Notes: a model not told the origin generated them from the sequence alone. Positions 33,677 to 47,170 are shown, counted from the first letter of the stretch. The stretch: 64,000 nucleotides of DNA from Diphasiastrum complanatum (GCA_029204225.1 CM055111.1:6077433-6141432); one strand, 5' to 3'. Made by a program: numbers and translations.

Positions 33677-34522
33677 CCATGGATGATACAGGGGAGTTTG
33701 TTGATGTCCTAGTTCAGGATTACACTATGGTTACAGTTGTCGAGAAAACTGTGGAAGATGCGACACTTGATACTACAGTGACCTCCTTAAGAAAAAGAAA
33801 AACACGTTAATGATATTGATGATTTTTTAATAGAATAAATTTTTTTTTATTTTAGAAAACAATTGTGTTTATACTTTTTTAAATATTGTGTATTAAATCT
33901 AATATTTTAAATTTGTTTGTATTAAAAAATAACAGCTTTTTACTGATTTGAAATTAATAATTTCAATAAATAAAATATCAACACTAAACATAAGTAACAA
34001 AACTAAAATTGCAACGAACTGTTAGGTTTTTATAATTCTAATTTTTCATTGTGTCTTTATAATAATTATTGGAAATAATTCCATTTGCAATTATTTCAAT
34101 GAACACACATAGGTATTTGAAATATAAGTAAAAATCTAAATATTATTTTAAATTTGTGTCATAATTTAAAAAATATTTTTCTTGATACAAAAAATTTTAA
34201 AGAATAAAAAAAAATTAAAACTTTTGTTTTAAATAAGCAAAAAGTTTTTTTTAGTTATTTTAGTGGTTGTGTATCTAATGATTTTATTTTGAATAGTATT
34301 ATTATTTCATATAAGCTAATTTGCAGTTATTAATAAAAATTTATTAACAAAATTTTAGTAGCTGGATTAATTTTCTTACAAAATACAACATTTTTTTTAA
34401 CATTACAATATCTTTATTTAAAGCATTTTAAATATGGGTATTTTTTTTGAAAAAAAATCAAAAAATCGAAAAAAAAAATAAAAATGAGTCTCCATGTCAT
34501 TTTTTTTTTTTTTGTCATCATG
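33677..34522 (+). mobile_element. Truncated second copy of the methyltransferase end of the DNA transposon
   Basis: The first part translates as DDTGEFVDVLVQDY followed by VTVVEKTVED and ends DIDDF, matching the C-terminus of the methyltransferase at 15842-15990 (GDTGEFADVLVQDY, VTVVEEIVEE, DLDDF). The remaining AT-rich 0.7 kb matches the reverse complement of 15029-15841. It ends in TGTCATCATG at 34513-34522, identical to the inverted left terminus of the full copy. The other end is lost at a junction near 33677. Only about 50 codons of the gene remain. Confidence 0.8.
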
Positions 34523-34675
34523 TTAAAGCCATTAGTCATGATTGGGTATTTTGTTAAAGGTATTAGTTTAGACTCATGTATGGATATCTCAAAATTACAA
34601 AATTGATGCTATTTTTATTTTTGATATATATCTATGAAGTTATAGTTTACAAAAAATTAGTAACATTCATCTCAA
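34523..34675. other. Short spacer between the transposon fragment and a copia relic
   Basis: The sequence is AT-rich and carries no feature I can name. Confidence 0.3.
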
Positions 34676-35456
34676 TTATGTGAGTTGAATATAAATGTGA
34701 AGTATTTCTCTAAATTTATTGTGAGAAACAATTGATATAAAATATGAGTATTCAAATTTATTTGATTCCATGTAAATTTTTTGTAATATAGAAAGGCATA
34801 AATATCTCAACACTCTGATAAGTGTCCTCCAGTGTGTTACTTCAATGTTTGACATGGACTGGCTTAGTGTGGTGACTACATAAACAATGTTTGGCCTGGT
34901 ACAAATCATTGCATACATGAGAGAATTAATGACCAAGTGAAATGGGTACTCCTTCATTTGCTCTCTTTCTACATTTGTTTGAAGGCAATGTTTAGTTTGA
35001 ATCAATTAAAAAATTTATAAATTTATAATCATGAAAATCATAATCATGTAATAGATTATCAATGTATCTTTTTTGACTAATATAGAACAATCTATTGGTC
35101 TTGTCTTTATAGATTTAGATGCTAAGAAAGAATTGAGTGTGAAGAATTTCATATCACTAAGATCTAAAATGTGTCCCTTGATCTTTGGTTAGAAGGACAA
35201 CACAATCTACAACATTGCCAATATAAAAAATCAGCATCTATTCAATGAACGATGCAAACTCAATAAGAACTTGATCAAACATCAAATATATGATAAAATG
35301 AAGTTGATGTCCATACAATAACAATACCCTACTGTATTTCCCATGTGTGGATCCAAAATAACAAAATATAAGCATTCTACACCCAAGATTGCAAAATATC
35401 ATCAAGATAGTGCACCAATGGATAGATGAACCCAAGAGAAACAAGGAATAAGCATG

Positions 35457-35585
<129 letters not shown>

Positions 35586-36226
35586 ACAAAAACCCTATCA
35601 ACAATGTGACTAGATTCAATGCATCTAACATTCAAATTTGAATGTGTCCAAACTCGACCTCCTAACTTTTCCACACTTTTCAAAAGTGGTAATTGAAATG
35701 AAATTTGACTAAAAGAATTTTCATAAAGTTTATCTCTAAGTTTAAAATGCATTGGCCTAATATTGACAATTAAGAAAATCGGAATTCCTCAAGTTCATAA
35801 ATCTAAATTGAGTTCATAAATCTAGCATGCTCTAGCATTGGCATCTCCTCCAAATCTTTGATAAATGTGGTTGCTCATTTCATAATCTGAAACACAAGAG
35901 CTCTGATACCATGTGAAGAATTTCATATCACTAAGATCCAAAATGTGTCCCTTGATCTTTGGTTAGAAGGACAACACACATTGCCAATGTAGAAAAATCA
36001 GCATCTACTCAATGAAAGAGATGCAAACTCAATAAGAACGTGATCAAACATAAAATATATGATAAAATGAAGTTGATGTCCATACAATAACACTACCCTA
36101 CTGTATTTCCCATGTGTGGATTCAAAAATAGCAAAATATGAGCATTCTACACAGAAGATTGCAAGATATCATCAAGATAGTGCACCAGTGGATAGAAGAA
36201 CCCAAGAGAACTCATGTATAAGCATA

Positions 36227-36230
<4 letters not shown>

Positions 36231-36319
<89 letters not shown>
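36231..36319. repeat. (GA)n microsatellite in the 5' LTR of the TRIM-like element
   Basis: About 44 GA repeats at the corresponding position in the second LTR. The run was therefore present before insertion and has since changed length in at least one copy. Confidence 0.98.
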
Positions 36320-36322
<3 letters not shown>

Positions 36323-37266
36323 CTCTTTCTCCACGAGTTTACATCCTTTTATAGCAGGTCCATGCCTCATTAATGAATCTTTGGTTTCCCTCCATAACAA
36401 AAGCTCTATCAACAATGTGACTAGATTCAATGCATCTAACATTAAAATTTGATTGTGTCCAAACCCGACCTCCTAACTTTTCCACACTTTCCAAAAGTGA
36501 TAATTCAAATGAACATTGACTAAAATAACTTTCATAAAGTTTATCTCTAAGTCTAAAATGCGTATTGGTCTAATATTGACAATTAACCAAAATATGACTA
36601 AACTCGACTAAACCAGTTGAAATTTCTCACATTGAGCTTCTTCTAGATTTGTCAATAAAACTCTTTTGAGAGCATAACCTCTACTTCCTTAATTCAACGT
36701 CATTGCCAAAAAGCAATGTACCATCAACATACAATGTAACAATGATGAAAGAATTTCCTAGACATGATGGGATACACTTGAATCATAAGAGCTTGGTTTG
36801 AAACTATGATTCATAAAAAAAAAAAAATAGTTCTTTGAAGCCATGCTCTTGGGAACTATTCTAGTCCATACAAAGATTTATGGAGTTTTCACACGATATA
36901 CTCTTTGTCGTTGATCTCATAACATTTAGGCTGGTACATGTAGATGCCTTTTTTTGTGAATCCATCGAGGAAAGTTGTTTGCACATCCACTTGGTTAATT
37001 TTCAATTTTATTGCAACTACATATGACAATAGTATTTCGATAGAAGAGAGTTTAACTACAAGACTAAAAGTTTTTGAGTAGTTAACATTGGATATTTGAG
37101 AATATCCTTTTGCCACTACTCTTGCTTTTCTTCTACTAATGTTGTTGTCACATTTGTATTTAGTTTTAAAAACCCGCTTACACTCAATGACATGCTTGCT
37201 AGGTGGAAGTTCCATGACCGTCCAAGTCTAGTTCTTCATGAAGGACTAATATTCCTTGTCCATAAT

Positions 37267-37695
37267 ATAAGGGATAGCTCCTCAAGATCCTGCTTACAAG
37301 ACAAACACGATGGAAAACACACAATGGAGAAACCACCCAACCAAGTAGAAGCAACCAATCAACTCTAGAAGCTTCACCCCCAAGCCAAGGAATATGAAGC
37401 ATGAAAGTAGAGTGAGAGCCTGTGGCAATAAGTCAACCACAAATGTGAGTAGTAGAGCGATTTTGGCCTCCTTATATAGAGCCTAGAACCACCTGTGCAC
37501 ATAGTCATGCAAGGTCCTAACTCCCCTATACATAGATTCATCTAGAATAGAGTCTGTATGCATAGATCCTTTATTCATAGAATTGTTATTGATAACTCTA
37601 CACATGCATGCATCCCAAACCTTGTACTAACTCCATTTAGTGTGTTATGGAAGTCTTACCATTACCTCTTGGGATCTAGATCATATGAGCCGACA
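37267..37695 (-). repeat. Probable gypsy LTR remnant
   Basis: The right edge reads TGTCGGCTCATATG on the - strand after a purine-rich AGAAAGAAGAAAT, and the left edge resembles the ends of the LTRs at 32239 and 58435. The middle contains a TTATATAGAGCC box near 37473. It directly abuts the gag relic at 37696, so pol has been deleted. The limits are tentative. Confidence 0.5.
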
Positions 37696-38535
37696 ATTTC
37701 TTCTTTCTAGAGAAAACGTCATCATATGTCCAGGTTTTTTATAGACGAAACATAAGTTCTCTTTTTTGGCCTTTTTCTGGGACATAAATTTTCTAAAATT
37801 TTTTTTCTTCAGCTTCGTGGGTTCCGATGCTGCTTGATCCAATTCATCAAAGTATTTTACTTGGTCTGGACCATGCTTCTTCCCCTTCTTGGTTTTCAAA
37901 GCAGTTGGAATTTGTGCAAACTGCTTCCTGGATGGCACCACTATTGTGGAATCATATGCTTTCAAAATTCGAAACACATTTCACCTACATTCATTTTGAT
38001 AGTCGGCTGACAAACCTAGGACAAACTGCCATAGTGCCAACTTTGCATTGAATGATGGAACCCTATTCTATAGGTCCATGAATTCCTGGATATAAGAGTC
38101 CAAGCTCTTTGTACACATTTTGCAATTCACAAATTTTAGGTAGTAGTTAATATCATCAACTATTATGAAAGCTTTTTTAAAGAATTTCGCAAAAGCATCC
38201 TAGGCTTCACCAGTAAATCTAGCCACCATGATGACGCTTTGCCGCGTAAGAACAACACGACACTTTCAATTTTCTTCTCATTTGGAACTCCATGCAAGTT
38301 GAAATAACTGCTCCAATTAACGAGCCAATCTTTGACAACTTCAAGTTTCTTCTCCTTCTTCTCTCTTGAATAAATCTCTGGTTGAAAATCGAGATTGGAC
38401 GAAAATAACAATTTGACCTGGTTCAGTAGAACCTCCATTTGTTGATCTCTCATTTTGATTCCGATTATTCATATCGTTGGGCGTCATACTCAACTGCTGG
38501 CACCATATAGTCGGATGGTGCACCTGGATTTGCAA
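37696..38535 (-). pseudogene. Ty3/gypsy gag relic
   Basis: On the - strand it carries KKLEVVKDWLVNWSSYFNLH and FLRGKASSWWLDLLVKP, the counterparts of the gag at 31494-32042. Downstream it has ILKAYDSTIVV and a decayed zinc knuckle CFVYKKPGHMMTFSLE in which the second and last Cys are lost. There are several stops and at least two shifts. It belongs to the same gag family as 30478-32042 and 46600-47170. Confidence 0.8.
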
Positions 38536-39355
38536 TTTGATTTGAAGTTTTTTCGACCATCTTGATTTATCTATTCCTGGACATTACTAAATTTAGTTAA
38601 TATCTGATTAACTATTAGTGAAGTACAACTGACCAAAATCTAACTGAAATTGACTCCAGTATAGTAAATTCACTAATTTTAGTACATTTCATAGATAATT
38701 CAAGAAACTAGAAAAAATTAAAAAAAAAATTAATTTTCGAATTTTAATTTTTTTTAAAAATTTACATAACTTAAAAATTCGTCAAAAACACTCTCAATAT
38801 TTAAGCAATTGAAATTGAAAAAATAATTCAATGTTTGATTTCTAATCTTACTGAATTAATTTATATCTGGCATGCATGACATGCGATAGTAACTGCTTTT
38901 TTTTTACTTTATTGAATTTTACGTAAATTTCAATTCTATGGAAATTGTCAACCATATATCCTGATTTGTGTCCTAACTATCAAAGCACATGTGTATAACC
39001 ACTCGAAAAAAATGTGAATCCCTCATGCATGCCAAAATCACTCTAAGAATCAACATGCAGGCATAGTACCACAAATTAGAAAATTGACTAGCAATGCCAT
39101 CCGAACAATTTCAAATTTGATCAATTTTACTCACAAAATTGCAAAACTTCAGATGATCATAATTTTGGCTACAGGACACCAGATTAAGTGATATAAATCT
39201 CAGAAAAGAGGGAGACCTAGTGATCAAGATACTTGCCACACATGCGAAATCAGAGTAGTTAAAAATCTGTAAGAGGGTGCACTTTTTCTAGACCAATTGA
39301 TCAAAAAACATGCAAATACTTCACCAAGCCCAAAAGTGATGCTACCAACAATCAA
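38536..39355. other. AT-rich non-coding spacer
   Basis: I see no gene or repeat partner. A-runs occur near 38720-38730 and 38900. Confidence 0.35.
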
Positions 39356-39360
39356 GATCA

Positions 39361-41558
39361 ATGATGGCCTACTCAAAGGCATCAAGATCATTATGGGTTG
39401 AAGCAGTAGCTACAGCTGTCTACCTGCAGAATAGGACAGGCAAGTCGAGCATTGCTCACACTACTCCACATGAGGTATGGTGGAGAAGCAAGCCAAACTT
39501 GGCTCATGTTCGGATCTCTGGATATGTAGCATATGCACACATACCAGACAAGAAGAAGAAGAAATTGGATGAAAAGGTGGAGCAAGGATTCTTGGTTGGT
39601 TATGATATGCATTCTGCATATTACAGAGTATACATGCCTGACCAATGAAGTGAAGACTGTTAGAGATGTCAAATTTGTCAAGACAGAAACTATGGCTGAA
39701 GAAGATCCAATCAGCTATGAAGTTCTTAGCAGACAGTAATATGACCTGCCCACATCGATAGAGGGAACGGACCCTGAGCATCCAGATGAAGATACTCAAA
39801 TTTCAGCTGAACTGAACGATAGTTCAGATGACGAGCAGACCGACATATCGTGAGTATCCATTACATCGGCGATACACCGAGGTCCAGCTATGGTAAAGTA
39901 GTTGTTGATCCTGTATTATCTCAAAGGAGATCTGCCAGACAAAGAAGAGCACCAATCAAATATATACCTAACAGCTCATCTTCTGCTCCAGAAAAATTCT
40001 GCGGATTCAGCGGTGAACCACAAACTTATGAAGAAGCCATCAATTGTCCAGACAAGAACAAGTGGATCAAGGCCATGGAAGATGAAATGAGCTCCATGAA
40101 GCAAAACAAAGTGTGGTCTCTCGAGCCGCTACCAGCCGACAAAAAGACTGTCAAGTGTAAATGGATCTACAAGCATAAGTATGGACCAGACGGCAATATA
40201 CTAAGGTACAAAGCCAAGATAGTTGCAAAAGGCTTCTCACAGAGGTATGGCATTGATTATACAGAGACATTCTCTCATGTTGTGAAGCACACATCTCTAC
40301 GCATATTATTTGCAAACACAACTGTCTATTATATGAAGATCCACATTGTAGATGAGAAGACAGCCTTCTTGCATGGGGAGCTAAAAGAAGAGGTCTACAT
40401 GGACCAACCACCAGGTTTTTCTTGCGCGTCACTTGCTGACTATGCCTGAGAATGCATAAAAACATCTATGGACTGAAACAATCCGCCAGACAGTGGTACA
40501 AGAAGAAGGATTATGCACTTAAATCCTTGGGCTTCCAGCCTTTAATGGCTGACTACAACGTTTATGTGAAAGTCATAAACAGAGAGATCATCATAGTCGA
40601 TGTCTATGTAGATGACACTCTGATCATATCACGAAACGACAATCTGATTGCGCAGGTGAAGGCAGATATTTCGAGGCACTTCAAAATATCGGACCTAGGA
40701 GAAGCCAAATACAACCTGGGTTTACAGATTGACAGAGATCTTCAGGCTGGGAGATTGTATCTACACCAGTCAAGATACATTTAGAAGATCATTAATGATT
40801 TCGACATGGCAGATTGTAAGGGAATAAGTACTCCAATGGTTCCGGGTACAGTATTGACTATTTCAGAGATGAAGCAGGACGGTAAGCAGTGGAGCATAGG
40901 CCTTACAGAAGGCTTATCGGTTCTTTGATGTACTTGGCAGACAATACGCTGTCGGACATTGCTTACACAATGTTCAAAATGAGCCAATTCAATATCAATT
41001 CAGGTCCAATGCATTGGAAGATCGCCAAGAGGATCCTGCAATATCTACAAAACACAAAGGACTACGGCCTATGATATTGTCAAGATTGAATCCTACAATG
41101 ATGCAAGCCGAGCGTCCCTAAAAGATGATAGTAAAAGCGTCTCAGGAGGATGCACCATGGCAGCCGATGTAGCTGTTATTTGGATCAGCAAAAAGCAGAC
41201 AATAACTATCCAATTATCCTGTGAGGCAGAGTATGTTGCTGCAGCCAAAATGGCCAATGAGCTGACCTGGCTCAAACAGTTCCTAGGTCGACTAGGATAG
41301 AGCACTGATGAACCATTGATGCTACACATGGACAAGACCTCTGCTACTCATCTGACTAAAGACCTGGTGCTTCATTTCAGAACAAAGCACATCGCCATCA
41401 AGTATCACTTGATCAGGGATCTGGTTGAGAAAGACGAGTTGAAGACCATCTTCATACTGACAAAGCAGATGGTAGCTGATATCTTTACAAAGGCATTTGA
41501 TAAGACAATGTTTGAAAGGCAGAGAGCCAGCTTGGGAATCAGAAAAATACACGGTTAA
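39361..41558 (+). pseudogene. Ty1/copia integrase-RT-RNase H relic
   Basis: It begins inside the integrase C-terminal part (WVEAVATAVYLQNRTGKSS, FLVGYDMHSAYYRVY). After a shift it continues with the RT (KCKWIYKHKYGPDGN, AKIVAKGFSQRYGIDYTETF, VDEKTAFLHGELKEEVYM), then the YVDD block (VDVYVDDTLIIS, about 40590) and RNase H (EAEYVAAAKMAN, about 41225, and ADIFTKAF near 41476). It ends ASLGIRKIHG at 41558. Shifts occur near 39650, 40449 and 41072. The gag, protease and integrase core are absent, so the left edge at about 39355 is a truncation. Confidence 0.88.
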
Positions 41559-42480
41559 AGAGGGAGCTGAAGAAACATTGGTTTCTACTTTAAAGCCTTA
41601 GTATTTTTCCTTGTATTTTAGACTGCTGTATATTTTAACTAGTTTTTGCACAGTCTGCATATTTGAACTGTCTTTCACACAGTTCGAGTTTTTTGCGTTT
41701 TTTGCATTTTGATAAAAAAAATGACAGTCGATCTAAAATGACCCATAATTTTTGTTTCAGCCAACCTTTGGCTTTTTAGCCACATACTCGGAGGGCCGAC
41801 ACTTTGGGATCAGGCCGACACTGCAAAATATCCATATGCAAGAGGCATGGTGAGGACAAACTATCAGACCTCAGCTACTCGGGCGTGAAGTTTTTCAAAC
41901 TACCATGATCCATTGCCGCCATGCCGTTATACAGAAACGTACTTAAACAGATGCTTAGCTTAAACTTAGCAAATCAATCTTGTAATCTAATACAGTATAA
42001 TATATATGTATTGGATCAAAGATACACAGAAAGAGAGAGAAATAGACAATCCTGAATGCAACACTCAGTGAGGCGCATATCAAGGAAGAGACATAGTTCT
42101 AGCAGTAGCTAGTTCCATGTGTGAGAATAGAACACCTCTCTCACACCGACGCGCTGATCTGGGAAACAGACAACACTCAAGAAAGATTTTCAATGTGCAC
42201 GCGATTTTGATAATATAGACGAGTACATCTTTTCTATTCAGTGCACAATCTGTGAATGTTGTGATGCTTGTTCAATTTCATTAGTAGATATATTTTCGTT
42301 GTCATTAAGACATTATCTATTGCTCATAAACTTATCGTCAGATTAACAATAGCTATCTGCTTATTCGGAGGATGACTGATCGTGGCTTAAAGCAGTAGAC
42401 TTCACCAACAAATCGGCTCCATCTGAACTCCAACATGAATCAATCAGAGAGCCCGCTATATTACCAACAACGGTTCCAGA
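41559..42480 (+). other. Copia 3' untranslated region and probable 3' LTR
   Basis: The sequence directly follows the copia coding end. A stretch at 41625-41675 (GCACAGTCTGCATATTT) matches the reverse complement of 61720-61760, so it belongs to a family with another relic in the window. Transcription-like signals (AATATATATGTATTGG near 41998) are present, but no second LTR allows the ends to be fixed. Confidence 0.45.
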
Positions 42481-42967
42481 GCAACCCGATTGCTCGGCCT
42501 TGCCGGAGCTATTCAAGAATCCTTCAAATAAGAATATATGATATTTTGAAAGATGCTAGTAATCATTAATCTAGATATCAGTATCATGTATGTCAGCGTA
42601 CGAAGATAAAGACATAAGCACTCATGAGACTAAGAGTCATCCAAATTTTGATCTTGAATCAGAATAGATTTCAATCTTACGTATTTCGACAACATGCTTT
42701 AAACAAACTATAATATCTATATCAACTCTCATGTGTCTTTTAAGTCAAATTTGAAATTGTATGTCTGAAGATATAAATCGAATAAACAGAAAAGAAAGAT
42801 AGAAACAAGAGTGAGAAGAAAGACAGAAACGTAGAAAAAAAAAAAAAGGACTAAAATGGAATCCAAATATTTGACCTGACAGGAAAAGAAAACCTAATTT
42901 GAAAGAATCATAAACAAAGCCTGAAAAAGATAGATTATTGAGCTCACCAAAGACAAAAGAAGGTGAT
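42481..42967. other. Unassigned sequence
   Basis: A purine-rich block lies at 42780-42850. I see no supported gene. Confidence 0.3.
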
Positions 42968-43870
42968 GCTAATCTGGACAATATGACAACTCCAGCATCT
43001 ACTGCTTCGAAAATTCGGTACGATTATTTCCAGGGTAAAGCTTATGAGGATGTAGATATTTATGTCTCTTAGTTTGAATCAATAGCAATCAATAACAAAA
43101 AAAGTGTACATATAGATGAATTAAGAATTTTTCATGGTTTATTGAGGAAGGAGGCCATACCTAGTTCAGTCAAATCAAACTAGCTTTGGTTTTCACATGG
43201 ACAGATTTGAAAAATCAATTTTTGAAACAATTTCAAGAAATTGTTTACTCAACACGTATTTTTTCACAAATTTGAAAGAAGGAGGTTTCGGATTTGAGTA
43301 AAAATGTGAATGAGTTTATTTCAACCTAAGAACAACAGAAGATCAGCCACCATCATAGGTAAATCGAACGTTTGGTGCACAAATGTAAGCAAGAAGGACA
43401 TCATCTTACCGAATGTAAAGCCAAATTACAAATTGCCGAATGTGAGAGTGAGTCCTCAAATAAGGAGGTCATCTATTTAATGGAAATCGAGACAGGTGGT
43501 CTGTTGTGTGATACGAAATCTCGACGTTTTTTGGAAAATCTTTGGAGTAAGCAACAAAGTGAGAAAAATTTGAATTGCTCTTCCCGAGGATCACCTTTTT
43601 TGAAGTGTAATCGGTTGTGTGATACATGCACTACCAGGTTTACAGTAAATTCGGTTTTTAGGCACTTCAAATCTATGTTTTGAAAGTAAATTTTGATTTT
43701 TTTAATCCGCTTATGTTGCCGATTACTTTATTAGGAGCACATTTCTGTTAGCAACGGTTTCAATTAGAGGCTATTGTGAAGAATAAAAAGCCATCCAACT
43801 TGTCTATAGGGGTTGATGAGGAAAATCATCTTGTTTGTGTAGTTACAAGTTGTAAATATCATTTTCTAGT
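42968..43870 (+). pseudogene. Ty3/gypsy gag-protease relic
   Basis: Reading across frames gives YDYFQGKAYEDVDIYVS, HIDELRIFHGLLRKEA and LVHKCKQEGHHLTECKAK, the last being a zinc knuckle with its first Cys blurred by a shift. The part after 43690 (LPITLLGAHFC-like and VGVDEENH scraps) is probably the start of the protease. Multiple stops show strong decay. The family appears different from the gag at 31494 and 46600. Confidence 0.65.
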
Positions 43871-43951
43871 ATGTACAAACTCGAGCTACATGACATGCAC
43901 AGTGTCTAGATGGTCATATTCACTTTGTTCCATTGTATATATCAAAGGTAT

Positions 43952-45079
43952 GTGAATTGAGCACATGACCTTGTAGATCTAGGTGAGTTTGAGTTAGGTA
44001 GATCTAGATTTGATGACATGCATAAAACTAGATGACATGCAAAATCAGTTAGAGTGCATGCATGCAACATGCAATCACTACATGCAACATGCAAGCCAGT
44101 ACACATGTTCTACACATGTCCAAGTCATCTAGTGGAAATTATCATGGACATGACCCCAGACTCGAGATAGGAAGATAATATTTTAATAATCTTCACACTC
44201 CTCCTTAGAATTTATGTTCCTATCAACATAGATTTCGAAATTAGGCCAAGGTTAGACCTCATCTTCACCAAGCCTCTACTCAAGAATGTCTTTATAAAGA
44301 TGAGGTCTAACCTTGGCCTAATTTTGAAATCTATGTTGATAGGAACATAAATTTTAAGGAGGAGTGTGAAGATTATTAAAATATTATCTTCCTATCTCGA
44401 GTTTGGGGTCATGTCCATGATAATTTCCACTAGATTTCATGTTGTACATATAAGGAGTGTGAATTGAGCACATATCCTTTAGTGTAGCTCGGATTTGAGT
44501 TAGATAGGTTCAGTTATGATTACATGCAGATGTTTTGATAGCATGCAAAGTCTTACTGTATGCATGCAAGCCACATGCAACATGCAACGTAGTTTCTGTG
44601 ATCTACACATGTCTAGGCAATTTTATGAGTTGACATGCAGTACATGCACCATACATGCATGCAGTTACACGTGTGGATCTATGCTAGGTGAATTAGTTCA
44701 GTTAAGTGGACTTTCCATGCAACTCCACTGTAGGAATTTGAGTCTCTCTCATGTAGTAAAAGTTGGGCATGTTTTGCCATATTGTGAATATTGAGATTTT
44801 GGTATTTTGGACTCATTCTCTCTCTACCTGAGTTTTCTATGTATGATTTTCTCTCTCTACTCGAGAGCAGCCTCTTTTCCCATACTAAACACTTAGAATT
44901 ATTTTTGACATTCATTTCTCATAGTGAAGAGTTAGATTTTTTCATCAGATGTATGCCATTGTGCTCTTGTCTTAGATTTTTCAAGCATACTGTTCTTTGA
45001 TCAATCTTGTGCAATCACAACACCTCAGTAAGATCCTGTAGGGTGTGTGGTGAAGTTCACACGTGCTAAAAACTTCACA
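43952..45079. repeat. LTR-derived fold-back block
   Basis: An LTR-like unit at 44365-45079 (715 bp) starts TGTGAAGATT right after the purine tract AAGGAGGAG and ends AACTTCACA, giving short inverted termini. A partial direct copy of its interior lies at 43952-44125 (shared TGTGAATTGAGCACAT and CATGCATGCAA). Between them is an inverted repeat made from the LTR start, the purine tract and the upstream sequence. The block is rich in ACATGCATGC words. Confidence 0.65.
44131..44431. repeat. 135-bp-arm inverted repeat with a 31-nt loop
   Basis: The arm 44131-44265 is the reverse complement of 44297-44431 with only a few mismatches and equal length. It includes the LTR start and purine tract noted for the surrounding block. 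A transcript through it would fold into a long hairpin. Confidence 0.9.
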
Positions 45080-45420
45080 GTTATGCTGGTTTTTTATGGC
45101 TTCTTGTTGATCACATAATGGTATTTTATGTGGTCATTGTTGGACTTTCTTTCGCTTTGTTGATTGAGCCAGATTTGGTTTAAAATCCAAAAAAAGTAGG
45201 GAAAGATGCTCAATCAGTTACTAATTTCTAGTTGTGAGTGTTGGTGATTTTTTACATGGTTTGCATGGTAGTTTTTTGGTGATTCACATGTTGTACTATA
45301 TTTTTTTTGGCAAAATAACAAGTTTTGCAGACTATTGTAAACCAATAAGACCATCATAGTGATGGTATGGTTTATAGGATTGCCTATTCCGTGAATGAAA
45401 TGGAACTGTAAATGCACCCT
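45080..45420. other. Unassigned spacer
   Basis: The sequence is T-rich and contains no recognised gene. Confidence 0.3.
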
Positions 45421-46250
45421 ATATTGGTCTCCAGAACCAAGATGCTCTCCTCCACGTAGACTCTTCTTGAGTCAGCTTACGTGAAAATTCGGATGCATTT
45501 GAGTTCCTTTCGAGACGTCCAACTGGTAAGCTAGGGATCTGATCTTTAACAAGATCTGATTCGGTCCTCTGTATTTAGGGGACAATTTGTAATGCTTGTC
45601 GATACGCATTACACTAGAATCCTTCGGGATTCCCAGATACACCCAATCCCCCACTCGAAAGTCTCGAGACGATCTTTTCACATTAGCATAATGTCGGTTC
45701 CTATCATGGGCACACTGGACATTCTCACGTGCTATCTGTTACCTGTAGCATTTCCTGCATATCATGTAGGAAATCTGCTACCTTCTGAAGCTGATCGTTC
45801 GAGTCTCTACCAAAATGGGTGATCTAGGTTCAAAGCCGTACATAAGCATGAACGGGCTATAATCGATAGCCAAATGCTTACTACTAATCAATCTCCATTC
45901 GAAGGAGATGGCCATCAAAAGACATATGCACATAGCATCTAATCTTTTGATCATGCACATTACTCTCTCTTAATCGGTCAAGTCTAAACAAAAATCTGAA
46001 CTATGATTCATCAATCCTAACTCATCGGATTTATATTCCATACTTGACAATAAGAGAACATAAATATTACTATTCTTAGAAGACACATGAGTTGATCTAA
46101 AAATTCCTTTCCACGAGAAAAGTTTCAGACTCATTCAACTCACTTATGATGCCTTTATGAATTTTAATCCTCAAAACGCCCTTACTTTAGACATGGTACC
46201 AAGTGTCATTCCAAAGTTAGGGTCCAATCTAGAATGCGTCTAGATTTAAA
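45421..46250 (-). pseudogene. Ty3/gypsy integrase C-terminal relic
   Basis: On the - strand, about 45960-45800 gives WRLISSKHLAIDYSPFMLMYG, the end of the integrase core. The frame at 45681-45472 gives FRVGDWVYLGIP, HYKLSPKYRGPNQIL and HPNFHVS, the SH3-like C-terminal part of gypsy integrases. The stretch 45960-46250 is decayed. Together with 45700-45960 it matches 58780-59785, so both are copies of one element. There is no chromodomain evidence. Confidence 0.8.
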
Positions 46251-46599
46251 AAAAACTCCATTGGCACTTAATAGACAGTATAGACTACAACATTTTGAAT
46301 GCAATTAAAATTGATAAGTGAATTTAATGGGCTTAAATTACATGAATTATATTTTGAGACACATAAATGGTTTTTTTGGCATTTTATCGCTAGTAATCCA
46401 TTTTAACAGATCATTGGTATATTTTTTAAGGCATGAAATGGTCTGTTAAAAACTACGTTTTTTAGACATTGCTTTATTATGAATAATTATACCCACAATA
46501 ATTGTCAACTGAACGTAAAAAAAAATTAATTTTTTTCAATTTTCACTTATAAATGGATCTGAGTAATAAATTGCGAAACAACCAGATGTCGAATCTATT
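46251..46599. other. AT-rich spacer
   Basis: No gene or repeat partner was found. Confidence 0.3.
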
Positions 46600-47170
46600 C
46601 ATTCAATCACAAGCCATTAATTCACACAACTTGGGATATCAACCGAAAAAATTTCGGCGATACAAAATTTAAAATGCTCGGAAGTTGTCGTCGACTGGAT
46701 AAATCTTTGGGCGAGCCATTTTAGATTGCATAACGTCCGAGACAAAAAAAAAAACAAAATTTCATCTTGTTTCTTGAGACGAGGCCTCCTCATGGTGGAG
46801 GATACTACCTGTGAAACCGGTGGCTGGGTTGAATCCTTGGTGGAATTGTGTAAGGCTTATGTCACGATTGATGATTCGCTTTATTACCTGCAAAATGGGC
46901 AACCGAGAATTGGACACTTCGTCCAGGAGTTCGTGGATTTTTTTGGCCAAGGTGATGCTTTTTGATAGGAAGTTGGCGTGATGGCAGTTCACTCTTGGAC
47001 TACCAGCCGATTATCAAAACGAGTGCAAATGAAATATCCTCCAATCTTTGGAGATGCTATTCATGTGGCCAAGGCCTATGATAGCACCGTGGTTGCCACG
47101 CGAAAAAGCGCACATGACCAAACAGCCTCGAAGCCTGAGATGGAAAAGAAAGCAGTTTTTTGCTAAGCTT
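46600..47170 (+). pseudogene. Ty3/gypsy gag relic
   Basis: Frames in series give SQAINSHNLGYQPKKF, YVTIDDSLYYLQNGQPRIGH and FVQEFVDFFGQGDAF. These align with QAINSNNLGYQPKIF and DGYVQEFLDSLAKVPLFDRK of the gag at 31494-32042. Further on, VAKAYDSTVVATRKS matches the gag at 37681. It is inverted relative to those two copies. At least three shifts make it inactive. Confidence 0.75.
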
